Below, one piece after another: positions 43,951 to 54,631 of a stretch of DNA of 64,000 bases. The notes below the pieces were generated by a model. That model did no database searches. It was not told where the DNA came from and worked only from the letters and a program-made list of their open reading frames with translations. Source of the DNA: Girardinichthys multiradiatus (Eukaryota; Chordata; Actinopteri; Cyprinodontiformes; Goodeidae); assembly GCF_021462225.1 (NCBI RefSeq), contig NC_061806.1, positions 5,018,734-5,082,733 on the forward strand, in the 5' to 3' direction. The first letter of the stretch is position 1. Every line of letters begins with the position of its first letter. The position numbers were made by a program, and so were the translations under genes.

Positions 43951-44206
43951 TCAAGTTTCACAGACGGTGAAGGCTGCATTACCAGAAACAGCCACTTCCA
44001 CCCTCCAGTCCTTTATTCCTGGCGACTGGATTCTGCTCAGAGAATCTAGGAGAAAACACTGGAAGTCCAGGTGCTGGAATGGCCCATACCAGATCCTACT
44101 AGTCACCCAGGAAAGCTGCAGGAAAGCTCCAGCTCCTCCAGCTTCATCTGGCTTCCAGGACACAAGTCATCTTCCAACTGCATCATCCATGGCCCGAAAG
44201 GTGTGA
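43951..44206 (+). pseudogene. ERV A integrase C-terminal remnant
   Basis: The frame carries VKAALPETATSTLQSF, PGDWILLRESRRKHWKSR and WNGPYQILLVTQ. This is the SH3-like C-terminal region of a gamma/epsilon-type retroviral integrase, where PGDxVxVK, W and GPxxVLLTT are conserved. The catalytic domain is not found upstream and the frame is lost after about 44100. It sits where the pol end is expected, 1.4 kb before the 3' LTR. Confidence 0.6.
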
Positions 44207-45531
44207 GGACAGCGGACCACCACAAGACAAAGAACTGTAAGCTGATCACTGGCGAGTGATTGAAGAGGTGGTTGAAGAACACTGTTTTTACAAGGGCACA
44301 ATCTCTTGGGCAGTGCAACGTTATTTCAGAATCTACTTAAGGCCATCGCATTGCCTGAAAGTTAGAAATCCTAAGGTACTTTGCCTCACTGCACACACAC
44401 CACAGTGAGAGACACATAGGAAACATACAGGGAAGACCTCTACACATTGCACATAACCTTTCTCTGGATGATGGACTGGCAACGTCTGCAACAGAGAGAC
44501 AATCAAACATGCGCCATGATGCTTATTCTCCTTAATTTCTTAACATTTGGTGGCTACTAGGCGCTCCTTTGCCTGGACAGCAAGGGTCAGCCAAATTCTT
44601 TTCTCCCACTTTGACAGCGAAACTGACTCTGAGGAGGAAATCTCGGATGCTTTTATCTAACTTTCATGTTTATTGCTTGATATTTATCATTATGGTACAA
44701 ATTTGAAATGTGTTAATTTCCACCGTTGTTTAGTTGGACTATGGAAGGCTAACTTCCAGCAGGTTAGAGTTCCTGTTTCTAAACATATTTCTAGAGGAGC
44801 TTCCTACGACCGCCCACCTGTACCAGACTGGTAACAGGGCAGCTTGAAACGCAGAAGCCACTCAGGAGAGGCAGCAGGATTTTTGAGTTTTGTTTATAAT
44901 TTGTTTTCAGTACCAGAAGAAAGGACATTCCACTTCAAGGTCACGATGCAGTTAAATGGAAAATGTTCTGTTCTGATGCTAATGATTGGTATTGCAAGTA
45001 TTTTTATTACCCCTGACCCAAGGACAGTTTAGGGTCGTAAAGCACAAACTCTTTTAAGTTGAGATAACACCCACATACTCTTTAAATACTGTGTAAATGT
45101 TGACACCACACTGAACCCAAAGCAGATGACTATGCTGACACAGAAAAGGTTTATTTTACCGAGCTACAAAATAAAGACCACTACTCCTATGATGACATGT
45201 TGTAAATGAAAATATCTTTGACGCCTGAGTGTACTCATAATTGTACCTCATAAAATGACTTTATAGCAGAAAATCAAAAGAAGTTGCTGTTTAAGTGAAA
45301 TGAGAAAAAGTGCACTGATGATATGAACAAGGCTTGTTTTAATTCTTTTACTTTTATTACATTTTGTTTTCTTTGTTTTATCATATTGTTTTACTCTGCC
45401 AGGATTGGTGGTTGCCTAGGGCGGAGGGACCTTGTGAGTGTTTCCCACAATATAATCTGCTTTCCGTCCGTGGGTTTTGCTTACACAGAGTGTTTTCTTT
45501 TATTTGTATTTAATCATGACTAATTCGTGAT
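44207..45531 (+). other. ERV A env region position, not readable
   Basis: By position this should be env, but no long frame, signal peptide or transmembrane segment can be followed. A 62-codon frame at 44844-45032 ends with a hydrophobic run (VLMLMIGIASIFI) and may be a scrap of it. Confidence 0.3.
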
Positions 45532-45545
45532 AAAAAAGGGGGGAC
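45532..45545 (+). promoter_or_regulatory. Polypurine tract of ERV A
   Basis: AAAAAAGGGGGGAC immediately before the 3' LTR, the usual plus-strand DNA primer. The related provirus has the same tract on the minus strand at 54616-54630. Confidence 0.8.
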
Positions 45546-45897
45546 TATTAGGGTTTGAAAACTTTTGTATTGTTTATCACTCATGCCTGCTCTAAGTGCC
45601 TTTCCCTCCTTACATGTCACAGAAAGGGAGATGGGGAGGGGAATGAGTTATGCTTTTATCAGCAACATCTAGGGAATGGTACCTCTCTGTTTAAAATCAA
45701 GATACATGAACCCTAACCTTTCTGACCCCACACACACACACACACACCCTGAATGTTTGTTGAACTGTGTGTGAACCAGCATGTATAAATAAAGAGAGAG
45801 GGGTGCCAACACTTTGTAGTCTGTACTGCAGAGCTACCCTTGCAAGTAAATTGACTGTATCGTTCTTGCCTCTGAGTTGACTAAATAATACCTAACA
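45546..45897 (+). repeat. 3' LTR of endogenous retrovirus A
   Basis: 352 bp, nearly identical to the 5' LTR. The second base is A rather than G, and a stretch after TGGTACC is deleted. It ends AATACCTAACA and is followed by the GTGGG duplication. Confidence 0.88.
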
Positions 45898-45902
45898 GTG
45901 GG

Positions 45903-46191
45903 GACTGAATGATGACATTAATCTTATCTTGATGATTACCCCCAATAGACTGATATTCTCCTTAACTACATTAGTTCGGGATAGGTGATTACCATCCAAG
46001 GCCAAAATATTGTGAGAGGAAGGTGCAGGAAGAAACTTGATGCCAAGATCCTTGGCATATGACTCATCCATGATTTCAGTGTTGGCTCCAGAGTCAATGA
46101 AGACCAAGACCTGGTGAGAAACTGAGGAGACCACAAGGTTAGCAGGGAATGAACTCAGGGAAGTGAGAGTGGAAACTCTTCTTTGGCTCAT
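45903..46191 (-). pseudogene. Gypsy A protease, split by ERV insertion
   Basis: The minus frame codes VLVFIDSGANTEIMDESYA and ILALDGNHLSRTNVV, the catalytic DSGA and the following strand of a Gypsy aspartic protease. The frame runs directly into the retroviral LTR at 45902; the remainder reappears at 39443 and below (words for LGxxWLxxHNPHxDW). In the intact element this enzyme matures the Gag-Pol polyprotein. The insertion breaks the ORF. Confidence 0.8.
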
Positions 46192-46200
46192 AAAAGACCC

Positions 46201-47135
46201 TCTCTGACCTTTCTTCAGACATTCAGTGATCTTGTGTCCCTAGTCACCACAGTAGAAGCAAAGGTTAAAGTTGTGTTCTTCAAGCACGTTCAGCCTCTGA
46301 CAACTTAGTGCGACCCAACTGCATTGGTTCAGGATCAGTTGGGGTCTCAGGAGAAGATGGGGTATTTCCATCCAGCATATGAGGAACGGCACCTGTAGAC
46401 AAAAATGCCTGAGGTCCCATATGACTTCTCTCCCTTCTCCTCTCCGTGAGGCAGAGATCAATGCGCGTAGCCAAATCTTCTAACACCTTTAAAGATTTGG
46501 GATAATCGCGGATAGCAAGCTTATCTTTAATGTCCTCATTGAGACATTGCAAAAACACATTCATAAGAGCTTTCTGGTCCCAGTGGCTATCAGTAGCAAG
46601 CAGGTAAAAATCAATTATGTACTACGCCACACTCTGGTTGCCTTGCTTAAGTGACAGTAGCCTCTAGCTGCCTGATGTTCAGGAAGAACAGGGTCAAGTT
46701 TTTGACCCTGTTCTTCCTTATTAGCTCCTTAGTGAATGCAGCATAAGAGAGACATGAAACAGATCTATTTTGCCGCTCTGCGGTGCCCCATTGCTTAGCT
46801 TGGCCTGTTAAAAGTGAAACCATAAAAGCCACCTTAGATCTTTCAGTGGGAATTGACGAGGGCTGGAACTCAAAGTGAATTTCATACTGGGTCAAAAAGG
46901 CTCTGCAATGATCATGATCACCTTTAAACAGTTGAGGAGATGTCAAATGGGGTTCTCTAGGGGTTGTAACAGGAACAGCAGGCCAAGAGGAGGGCTCTGG
47001 GAGCTGCAGAGTCTGAGAAGCGATGTGAGAAGACAGGTCACGTAACATACCCAAAATCTCAGTCATTCCAGCATCAAGTCGGGTGATGGAATTTTCAATG
47101 CCTGTATGCCACTGTTGTACTGGCAAAGGGTCCAT
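46201..47135 (-). pseudogene. Gypsy A gag with CCHC zinc knuckle
   Basis: ATG at 47135 begins MDPLPVQQWHTGIENSITRL; a Gag-like block follows: SPQLFKGDHDHCRAFLTQYE, KVAFMVSLLTGQAKQWGTAE and YAAFTKELIRK. A frameshift near 46650 leads to NVFLQCLNEDIKDKLAIRD, then CFYCGD near 46250 as the first part of a CCHC knuckle. This order (MDPA start, FDGD/FKGD, GxAxxWA, zinc knuckle) is typical of fish chromovirus Gag. At least two frame changes and a stop make it non-functional. Confidence 0.8.
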
Positions 47136-47151
47136 TTTGGCCAGATTTTTT

Positions 47152-47872
47152 TGTAACGGGAGGTTCTGAGGACCCGAAACTTCAGCCAGACAAAACAGAC
47201 ATTCAATTCAAAAGACTTATTAAAAGCTCTGGGAAACGTTCAGAAGGAAACCACCACCAGCGGCAGGCTGAGGAACCTCTGAGGGCAGACAGATAGGTTG
47301 GTGGCTGAACAGAGGGCTGAGAATAATAACAAACTCAGGAGTAAAGCCACTAATCTGTCAGAATCCATGAGTGAATTTCAGCTCCTCAGTGCGGTGGTGA
47401 GGTGACAGCAGGATAACGTCACACGGGCTTTCAGGTTTGTAAACCTATTCAACAGGCAGACTGCGGTGGTCAGGGGCGAAAGCAGGGTCAGAGCCAGGGA
47501 AGCAGAAACAGGAGACAGGATCCGAGTGAGAGGCAGAGCGGCAGTTAGGAGGCATAAGCAAGGTCGGTGTGTAGAAGATAATGAGGTGTCCGATAAGGGC
47601 AAGGCAAGGCAGAGAAATCCGTGAGGCAAAATCGAGATCAGATCAGGCAGGCAGACAAGGAAGGAACACTGGACACTACTCACACAAAGGCTTTTGAAAA
47701 TCTGGCGCTGTTTGTCTGTCAGCTTGCTACTTATAAAGCCAGGTGGAGCAGCAGGCATTTAGGGAGCTGGCTGGGAATGAGCAGGTGAAAGCAATCATGA
47801 TAATAGCTTCAGTGCAGAGATGAGCAGCAGTAACATAGAGATGGTGAAAACATATAGCCCATAATCATGACA
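47152..47872 (-). repeat. 5' LTR of Gypsy A
   Basis: 721 bp on the minus strand, starting TGTCATGATTATGGGC and ending CCTCCCGTTACA. A TATA-like CTTTATAAGT occurs about 120 bases in, and TTTAATAAG lies near the end. Only 16 bases separate the LTR from the gag ATG. Confidence 0.8.
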
Positions 47873-47879
47873 TTATTAT

Positions 47880-49455
47880 CAGCAGGTTGTGTATCATTTT
47901 TTCCATAACCTTTTTTCCTCTGGTAAACTAAGGGTTACCCTGTATATGAATATTGCTATACAACTTGCCTTGGCTTAGCTGTGCCAGCATTTGATTCCAA
48001 TATCTGCACTGCTTTACAGGCCTTGGCCTCTTTAGATTTCTACTGGCATCCTCAGCAAGCCAGGAAATTGAAAAATGGAGACAAAGTCAGCTGCAAAGCT
48101 TGTGGAGGATGAGCTGCCGACACATTGAGAATGATCACACACAATGGCTGCTTAATAGCCAGCTACTTAAAGAAACTACATAAACACCTGCATGCCATTG
48201 CATAGTTTTATAGCTCACAATAACTGATAATTGACAATAACTTTATCCCAGTTACCTTGAATGAATAAAGTTTGAATCAGGTAAAAGTTAGGAAGCAAGA
48301 CTTTACATTGACTACACTTTTACAACTGACAAACGACCTGAAAAAAATGACTTTTGGGCTAGGAAGTAAAAACATCCATGATAAACAAGTTCAAATGACA
48401 ATATCACAAATGTAATAAGAGAACTATGACACAATATGGTTATTAATATGTTGACTTAGAAGAACTCTGTGTGAAGTTTTCGCTCCAGCATATTAGCTGA
48501 GAATGTCAGCATTGGACTGATATTAAAATGGACGTGTTTTACTTCAAATCTAAACTTTAAGGGCTATTTCCTGGGATTATTTTTCTTGTGAAGGCTAGTA
48601 GGGTGAGGATATGGTTTTCGATCTGATCCCCGAATATAGGTAGGAAGTAGCACAGCAATTAGAAAGGTTTTGATTAATGAAAGCTGCAACTTACAGTCAG
48701 GCTTGAAGCAGACATAGGCAGGCTTGGACATGAACAAAAATTATTTATCTGTGACGCGTGAATGAAACTGACTATATATGTATGGTAAAAGCAAGTGGAG
48801 TTAAAAAGAAAAGATATTGAAAGTAGCTGAAAGTAAGAAACAAACCTAACACAATTAACTTAGAAAGCCGAAGCAGCAGAATAGGGGCAAGACCCCTACA
48901 AAAAAGCCCACTTACAAATCATCAAAAGTGGACTTAATTTCATTGGGAATACTTTAAATATCAACTTGAATAATGGAAACGTGCTTAAATAATTTAAAGA
49001 AATAAGCTTGAATAAATTTACAAAACTATACTACTGAAAGGTTTTTACAGTATAGGGTACTGAATTACTAGTCTTACAAGTAGTTAAATTTGACACAAAT
49101 AAATTAGTGTTTGGGGTGCACAATTGCTGTCAATATGTGTAAGATAAAATAGGTTTCTTGTTTCTTCAGAAAATGAATTTTAATAAATGATTGCTACTGA
49201 AGGAAACATATTTGGAAAAAGCAATTTCCCTTTAAGGCAAAACATAGTTTTGAAATCTCTTTCGCAAATAGAGACAACACAATGTAACTTGGACATTTCT
49301 CAGTGATTATATGGTTAACTTTGTTGGGCCATTTTGGTTGGGAAAATTACTGTTACTAAGCAGCTCAAGAGGTATCACTGCTCTGACATCAGCGGAGTTT
49401 ATAAAAACCCACTGAAGCGTACGCTGAGCTGCCATTTCCAGTCGTAGTGCACCAA
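47880..49455. other. Non-coding stretch, few TE signals
   Basis: No named transposon and no convincing gene were recognised. It may be ordinary intergenic or intronic DNA belonging to the candidate gene at 49464-50346. Confidence 0.4.
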
Positions 49456-49463
49456 TACTAATC

Positions 49464-50346
49464 TCAGAGGAGATCTCTGGAGTCATAGAAGCTCGCAGGC
49501 GGATTTACTTTTCCTCCACACTGGCCATTCCCTGATGAGCTTGAAAGGTTGGAAATCTTGTCTGATATATGAAGATCAGTAGATCCATAACCTGATGAAA
49601 GACCATCATCCGATACCCTCACAAATGTGAAAACCCCAGAGGGTTCCCCAAGGAGACGAGTTTCCTCCTTGTGTCTCAGTCGGCTGCAACGGTGCATCAT
49701 ATTTTTCCCCGTTAAGGAAGAAACGGTAGAAGGTGACTGTTGTGTTTGTGGATGTGACACTTGCTGCTCATAACTTCACCCTTCCTTAATGAAGGCAGAC
49801 TTGCCAGCACCCTATTTCAGAGGATTTACCACCAAGTAAACTGGTTTTGGTTCCTATTTTGACCTCTTTGGCCTTAGTCTGGGCAGGGTGAGGCATATAG
49901 TTAAGGTGACCTAGGATCACCATTAGTTAATCCAAAGTATTAACTTGTTGCATGCAATTCTGAAATGTTTATGTTGAACTGTAATTGCTTTTCAATGTTG
50001 TTGGAGTTGCGAAGCGTGGCTATGCTCAGCAAAGTTGAATGCCTGTGCATGCTTACCATGTTCTGACCAACTCAGCACTGACCCAGTTATAAGTTAAAGT
50101 GGATTTTAGAACAGACTGTGGCTGCGAACTAAGTCTCGTGTTCATCTCCATTGTTTCACAGCTTATGGCTCTGTGTTTGACGGAGTTCCTGGACTGGGTG
50201 GGTTGGGGGATGTTCATGACTGTATGCTGAAGAGCTAAGCTGCTCCTGAAAGTGCTGCCTACATGGAAACTAGTTGCCTCCCACTGATTGCGTTTGCTTT
50301 TCCCATAGTTCAAGTCAATTTGAAGCTTTGATCCATTCCCATCCAA
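49464..50346 (-). CDS. Two candidate coding exons, unknown protein
   Basis: Two long frames on the minus strand can be joined by a plausible intron. The upstream exon (through 50346-50062, KLQIDLNYGKSKRNQWEA, MNIPQPTQSRNSVKHRA, VLKSTLTYNWVSAELVRT) ends at ACATG followed by GTAAGC. The downstream exon (about 49772-49464, YEQQVSHPQTQQSPSTV, EPSGVFTFVRVSDDGLSSGY, final NPPASFYDSRDLL and stop) can start after GGTGAAG, and the phases agree. Low-complexity Ser-rich segments suggest a disordered C-terminal tail. I do not recognise the family. It sits in the part of the window poorest in transposons. It may be real, or chance open frames. Confidence 0.35.
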
Positions 50347-50349
50347 TTT

Positions 50350-50975
50350 TTTGTTATTAAAGTACCCCTTTTGTAGAATAGTGCATGCTTAATTAGGTGA
50401 AAGGTTGGTGACCAGTATAGTAGGTTGTAGGAGAGACTATTGGTTTAATACATTTTCATATAAAGAGACAGTGTTTGTGTTCATTTTGTGTTAAAGTGAT
50501 AATCTTTCAACATAAGGTTAGCATCCACACCATTTGGTAAAATGGTTGAAGACACAGTGACATTTAGCCTGGTTTTGGTTAATAATTATCAATTAATAAT
50601 AATAATTAAATAATTATAAATATTAAGTGCCATGATTCCAATAATCACACCACCAGCGTGTATCTCTAATCTCTATCCATAGGAAATTATTTTTGATTAG
50701 AATTTATTTCTTCTGAATAATGATTTTTAATTATAATTTTTAATAAATATTTATAATCAATAATCATAATCCCTGACATATGGCATCCCTGGGTAAACAT
50801 TGTGCTGGGTTTTCTCTGTGTGTGAAGCATGTTTGGTCAGACTCATACAACTAGGGGCCAACTTTAGTTGTTTAACTTTTCAGGTCCTGAAAAGTAAATG
50901 ACTCATAGTGTTGCACCACTAACAATCATTTGAAATAAAAAATAGCCTTTGAACATTTGAAGTCCTTTATTCCAC

Positions 50976-51041
<66 letters not shown>

Positions 51042-51540
51042 TTTCTTTCATGTGCAGACTTGGGTAAGCCACAGGTTGAATGACCTGTGCATCTATTTTA
51101 AGAACAGCTCTACACCTGCAACATCTGTGTGAAAGTCTGAGTGTGTGTTATTGGTAATTTATTTAGCGATTGTTCATAGCTGAACAGCTTGGTCTGTCCT
51201 GTATTGCTGCGAAATTACTTTAGTAAGTGTTCATAGCTGAACAACAGCCTGTTATGCTTGGTATTGTCATTGTTATTTCATTGTGCGTTTTAGCTGATCT
51301 AGATAAAGCACCCTAGGCTGCTAGAACTGTGGGCCAGGAGGACTCCACAGGAATGCAGGTACAAGAAGTGATTCTGTTATGCCCAGAGGAGCGTAAAGGT
51401 CTTAATGATTGATCATTAAGCAATGAGCAATCATTGAGCAATGTGAAGCAAGGATTCAGGAGGTGCTCCAGGTCATTAAGAACCTACCAAAAGACAGACG
51501 GGTGGTCGATGTGTTAGGCTAGCTCACTCTTTTATAGCAG
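50350..51540. other. AT-rich non-coding stretch
   Basis: No gene recognised. Includes the (TA)n tract at 50981-51038 and a repeated word TTCATAGCTGAACA at about 51171 and 51230. Confidence 0.45.
50981..51038. repeat. (TA)n microsatellite
   Basis: Uninterrupted TA dinucleotide run of about 58 bases. Confidence 0.95.
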
Positions 51541-51552
51541 TGAAAGGTAATA

Positions 51553-53500
51553 TTGGAAGTTAACCAGCGTGTTAAACTGCAGCTTGAGCTTCATGATACC
51601 TTGCACACAGCAGATGCCACTATGTGTGAACTGATCGAAGTGGACAATAGGGTGGAAGCAGCTGAGTCCCAAGTTAGGAGGTTGGAGGTAGCTGAGTGTT
51701 GCCAGAGCACCCTCACATCCCTAGAGGACTGGAGGGCAGAGGTAAATTCCACCTCATAGGTTGAAACCTTTGAAGGTTAGACACATCTTCGACACCCTGA
51801 AAGAACCTTCAGCAAAGCGCTGGGAAAAGTAGAAGTAGCTCTTGGCTCTGCTTGTGGTGTTCCCTACACATCCACGGAGTCAAGAGCCGGAGGGAGTGGT
51901 CAGATTAGGTTCAGTGGTGCGATGACCCACCCCACTGTAGTGGACAGCCATGGACAATACATGAGAGTGGACTCAGTAGAAGTTATCAGTTCAATGTGTA
52001 GGGGTGAGCAGCCTTCTACCTTGACTTGCAGCACCCGCCTACGATCGCTCACCTCCATCCCCTGGAGTCCGTGATCATTATTTGACCCTCTGTCAAGCTC
52101 TAGGGGGAAAATATTCATGTACACTCACCGGGTCTTCACAACTCTTGGTGTTATGGCCATCCAGCGAAGGAAACACAGAGCACCCAGGGAGTATTACTGG
52201 CACCTGAGAGCCACTCACGTCCAAGGATGCAATACTCCTGGCATAGAAGCGGATAATGCTTTTTAATCTTTCTTTCTCCACAACCTTCATGAAAGTGTGA
52301 TCCAGAAATATGCTGAGATCAGAAGGTGAGGCTAGAGTTTTACTGATGCTGACAGATTCAGACAGTCTTGTGTTAGAAGGCAGAGAAATGCCATCAACCA
52401 GAGCCAATGTTAAGAACAGATTCCGCAAGATTTTGGCAAAAGCATTGTGCCAGGCTGCCGCCCAACCTGCCTATCATTAGGGGCAGCCGACCCTCTGGTG
52501 AAACTGGACACGAACCCCCCATCAGCATGACTAGGCGTGGCCCCAGTTTCCACAGCCACCAGAGTCTACCTGGTCAGATGGGGAGACAAACCTGGGGAAA
52601 CTCCAGGGACCCCTTTGGACCTCGCCAGGAGAAACATCACAAACCCTTACTTCAAGGTTCTTACATAATCTGAACTAAAATGAGCATACACATCACCTGA
52701 ACTGTCTCACCATTATACGAGGATGTGTCAAACTGAATTTCCCTTTTGACACAGGATCAGAGATCAGCATGATGTGCTCAACCTTATTTGAGGAGGTGAG
52801 TAGAGGAATGCTTCACCTTGGTAAACCATTTCAGGTCAAGAGTTGTAATGTAAGCATCACCAGCTACACCCAAGACTGATTGTGCATCACTAGTTGAGTA
52901 AGGCTGGACATAACACTCCAAGACATGGTGCACCCCATCTACATGTGCATAATAGATACAGAGCCTCTCTTAGGTTGCCAGGATCTGCTGGACAGGCTGG
53001 CCCCACTTATTGACTACCACCAGGGCCAATCCTGGGCCCAGGTGAAGGTGCCAAAACCACTGGGTGCAAGTAGCAAACCACCCTTTGCAACTAACCAGGT
53101 TATTAGTTTGGAGGAGCCCAAAGAACCTCTGGGGAAGCTCTGGCCCTTATCAGAGCCAGTCTCGGGCACCCCTGGTGCAAAGCTGCACCCAGCCATCCAG
53201 GAAACTCCTCTCCGCAGTCATGCCTTATTTCAGTCATGCCTCATTTCTTTGCTTTTCGTGTGAAACCTTACAACCTCAAAGTGGTGGAAGATGTGCACCT
53301 GGAAACAGCTTTCATACTCAAAGTGCTCCTAGCCTTCTGGCAAGAAAAATCGTGAATCAGTAGAGAGCTGTATGACCAAAAAATCCCCTTTTAACTGGGG
53401 CACAACATTGCTACAAAGTCCTTACAGCAGATGGGCTCCACCCTCTCCATAGGGCACCTGGAGTGTGCACCTTCAATGTGCAGATTGGCATAAAACAGCT
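51553..53500 (+). pseudogene. Retroelement gag/protease remnant
   Basis: At 51553-51759 a Glu/Leu-rich, coiled-coil-like frame (MEVNQRVKLQLELHDTLH, VDNRVEAAESQVRRLEVAE) resembles the gag-like N-terminus of some vertebrate retroelements. At 52700-53060, in shifting frames, KLNFPFDTGSEISMM gives a retropepsin DTGS motif (52748-52759), then VSITSYTQD, LLGCQDLLDRLAPLIDYHQG and SWAQVKVPKPLG. Further on are HALFQSCLISLL and LKVVEDVHLETAFI. The order protease followed by LGxDLLDRLxPLIDxxxGQIWxQV fits a retrovirus-like or Gypsy-like pol start. Many stops; the family is not named. Confidence 0.5.
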
Positions 53501-53547
53501 CTACCATGCTTTCAGCATTGGTCTAACAGACCAAAGGGGGGTGTTAG

Positions 53548-53900
53548 GGTGGAAATGAGTGATCAGTTCAATCCACAGTTGACAAACAGAGTGTGAGACA
53601 GAGACTCTTTTACTCGTTGCGAGGTTAACTGACACCCGCTGTAACGTGTAGCTACAGAGGTGTAGTCTCGACAGAGTTTATTATATAGAAGAGAAACAAA
53701 CATTTTAGATTACAAAAGGGAGTGTGTATAACATTTAGAGATTCTCAGATAGGGAGTACAGAAGCAATTGCAACCGATCAAAGTAACAATTTCAGTACAG
53801 GCTGTTCCTGAACACTGAGTCACATCTGCATGTGACTTTTAGAATGCAGCAGAAAGTACATGTGAGTGATAATAATGAACATAAATATATATATATATAT
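53548..53900 (-). repeat. Possible LTR fragment of another retroelement
   Basis: Minus strand: a TATATAATAAACTC box, then about 120 bases ending CATTTCCACCCTAACA, which would fit R-U5 of a retroviral LTR. It starts TGTTAGGGTGG on the plus strand. Its partner was not found; the (AT)n tract at 53884-53908 separates it from the ERV B LTR. Confidence 0.4.
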
Positions 53901-53908
53901 ATATATAT

Positions 53909-54068
53909 TGTCAGGTATTATTTAATCAACTCAGAGGCAAGGAACGATTCAGAGTCAGTTCTACTTGCGGCAAGGGTAGCTCACAGTCTGCAGTGCAGAC
54001 TACAAAGTGTTGGCACCCCTCTCTCTTTATTTATACATGCTGGTTCACACACAGTTCAACAAACATTC

Positions 54069-54108
<40 letters not shown>

Positions 54109-54615
54109 CTTGTACTTGTTGCTGAGTGAGAACCATTTTTCGTATTTTTATCGCAAAGTGAGGACATGTTGACAAAGTGAGGACATTTTCCTGGTCCTCA
54201 CTTTTTCAAATTCTGTTTTTGGGACAGGGGTTAGGTTTAGGACTAGGGTATGAATTGAGTTATTGTTAGGGTTAGGGTTAGGTATTAACTGGTTAGGGTT
54301 AGTGTTAGGGTCAGGGTTAGGCACTAAAAATCTAGGAAAATGAATGGAAGTCAATGGAAGTAACCGAAAAGTCCTCATAAAGATAGTAAAACATGGATGT
54401 GTGTGTGTGTGTGTGGTCAGAAAGGTTAGGATTCATGTGTCTTGATTATAAACAAAGAGGGAAAGTGGGGACCTGGTACGAATAGCCCCCAGATGCTGCT
54501 GATAAAAGCATAACTCACTCCTCTCCCCATCTCCCTTTCTGTGACATGTAAGGAGGGAAAGGCACTTAGAGCAGACATGAGTGATAAACAATACAAAAGT
54601 TTTCAAACCCTAACA
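53909..54615 (-). repeat. 3' LTR of endogenous retrovirus B, with insertion
   Basis: Same LTR family as at 39449 and 45546, inverted: it reads TGTTAGGG leftward from 54615 and ends near 53909 (AATACCTGACA). The usual 350-370 bp are expanded to 707 by an insertion of about 290 bp at 54107-54400 in the (GT)n tract. Adjacent on the right is the polypurine tract (54616-54630, minus strand). Confidence 0.85.
54107..54400. repeat. Telomere-like-repeat element inside the LTR
   Basis: Flanked by GT tracts on both sides. It contains AAGTGAGGACATGTTGACAA, TCCTGGTCCTCACTTTTTC, then degenerate GTTAGGGTTAGGGTTAGG units (54260-54325) and AAAGTCCTCATAAAGATAG. I recognise this arrangement (GAGGAC words around TTAGG repeats, ending in TGTGTG) from other fish genomes, where it behaves as a dispersed repeat. 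Confidence 0.7.
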
Positions 54616-54631
54616 GTCCCCCCTTTTTTTA

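Larger units (their letters stand above)
39449..45897 (+). mobile_element. Endogenous retrovirus A, two LTRs, decayed interior
   Basis: A 6449-bp provirus flanked by the 5-bp duplication GTGGG (39444-39448 and 45898-45902) in the protease region of Gypsy A. LTRs at 39449-39818 and 45546-45897 differ by roughly seven substitutions, a small deletion and repeat-length changes by eye, so insertion is fairly recent. It has a tRNA-type primer site after the 5' LTR and a polypurine tract before the 3' LTR. Between them no long gag, pol or env frame survives; only an integrase C-terminal piece is recognisable. It is defective. Confidence 0.88.
37415..47872 (-). mobile_element. Ty3/Gypsy element A, host of two nested insertions
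   Basis: One minus-strand Gypsy element can be followed through three segments. Its LTR, gag and protease lie at 47872-45898; protease end, reverse transcriptase and RNase H at 39443-38109; and the rest of RNase H at 37602-37415. The gaps are an endogenous retrovirus (39449-45897) and a solo LTR (37607-38104), each with a matching target duplication, so the three parts were once contiguous. Integrase and the 3' LTR are gone, cut off by LINE sequence at 37412. The order gag-PR-RT-RH and the RNase H words fit a fish chromovirus-type Gypsy. Confidence 0.85.

Noticed and set aside
39449..45897. Intact, replication-competent retrovirus
   Set aside because: LTRs, primer site and polypurine tract are present, but no long gag, pol or env frame survives.
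54236..54325. Interstitial telomere or chromosome end (TTAGGG-like)
   Set aside because: Units are few and degenerate and are embedded in a dispersed repeat inside an LTR.
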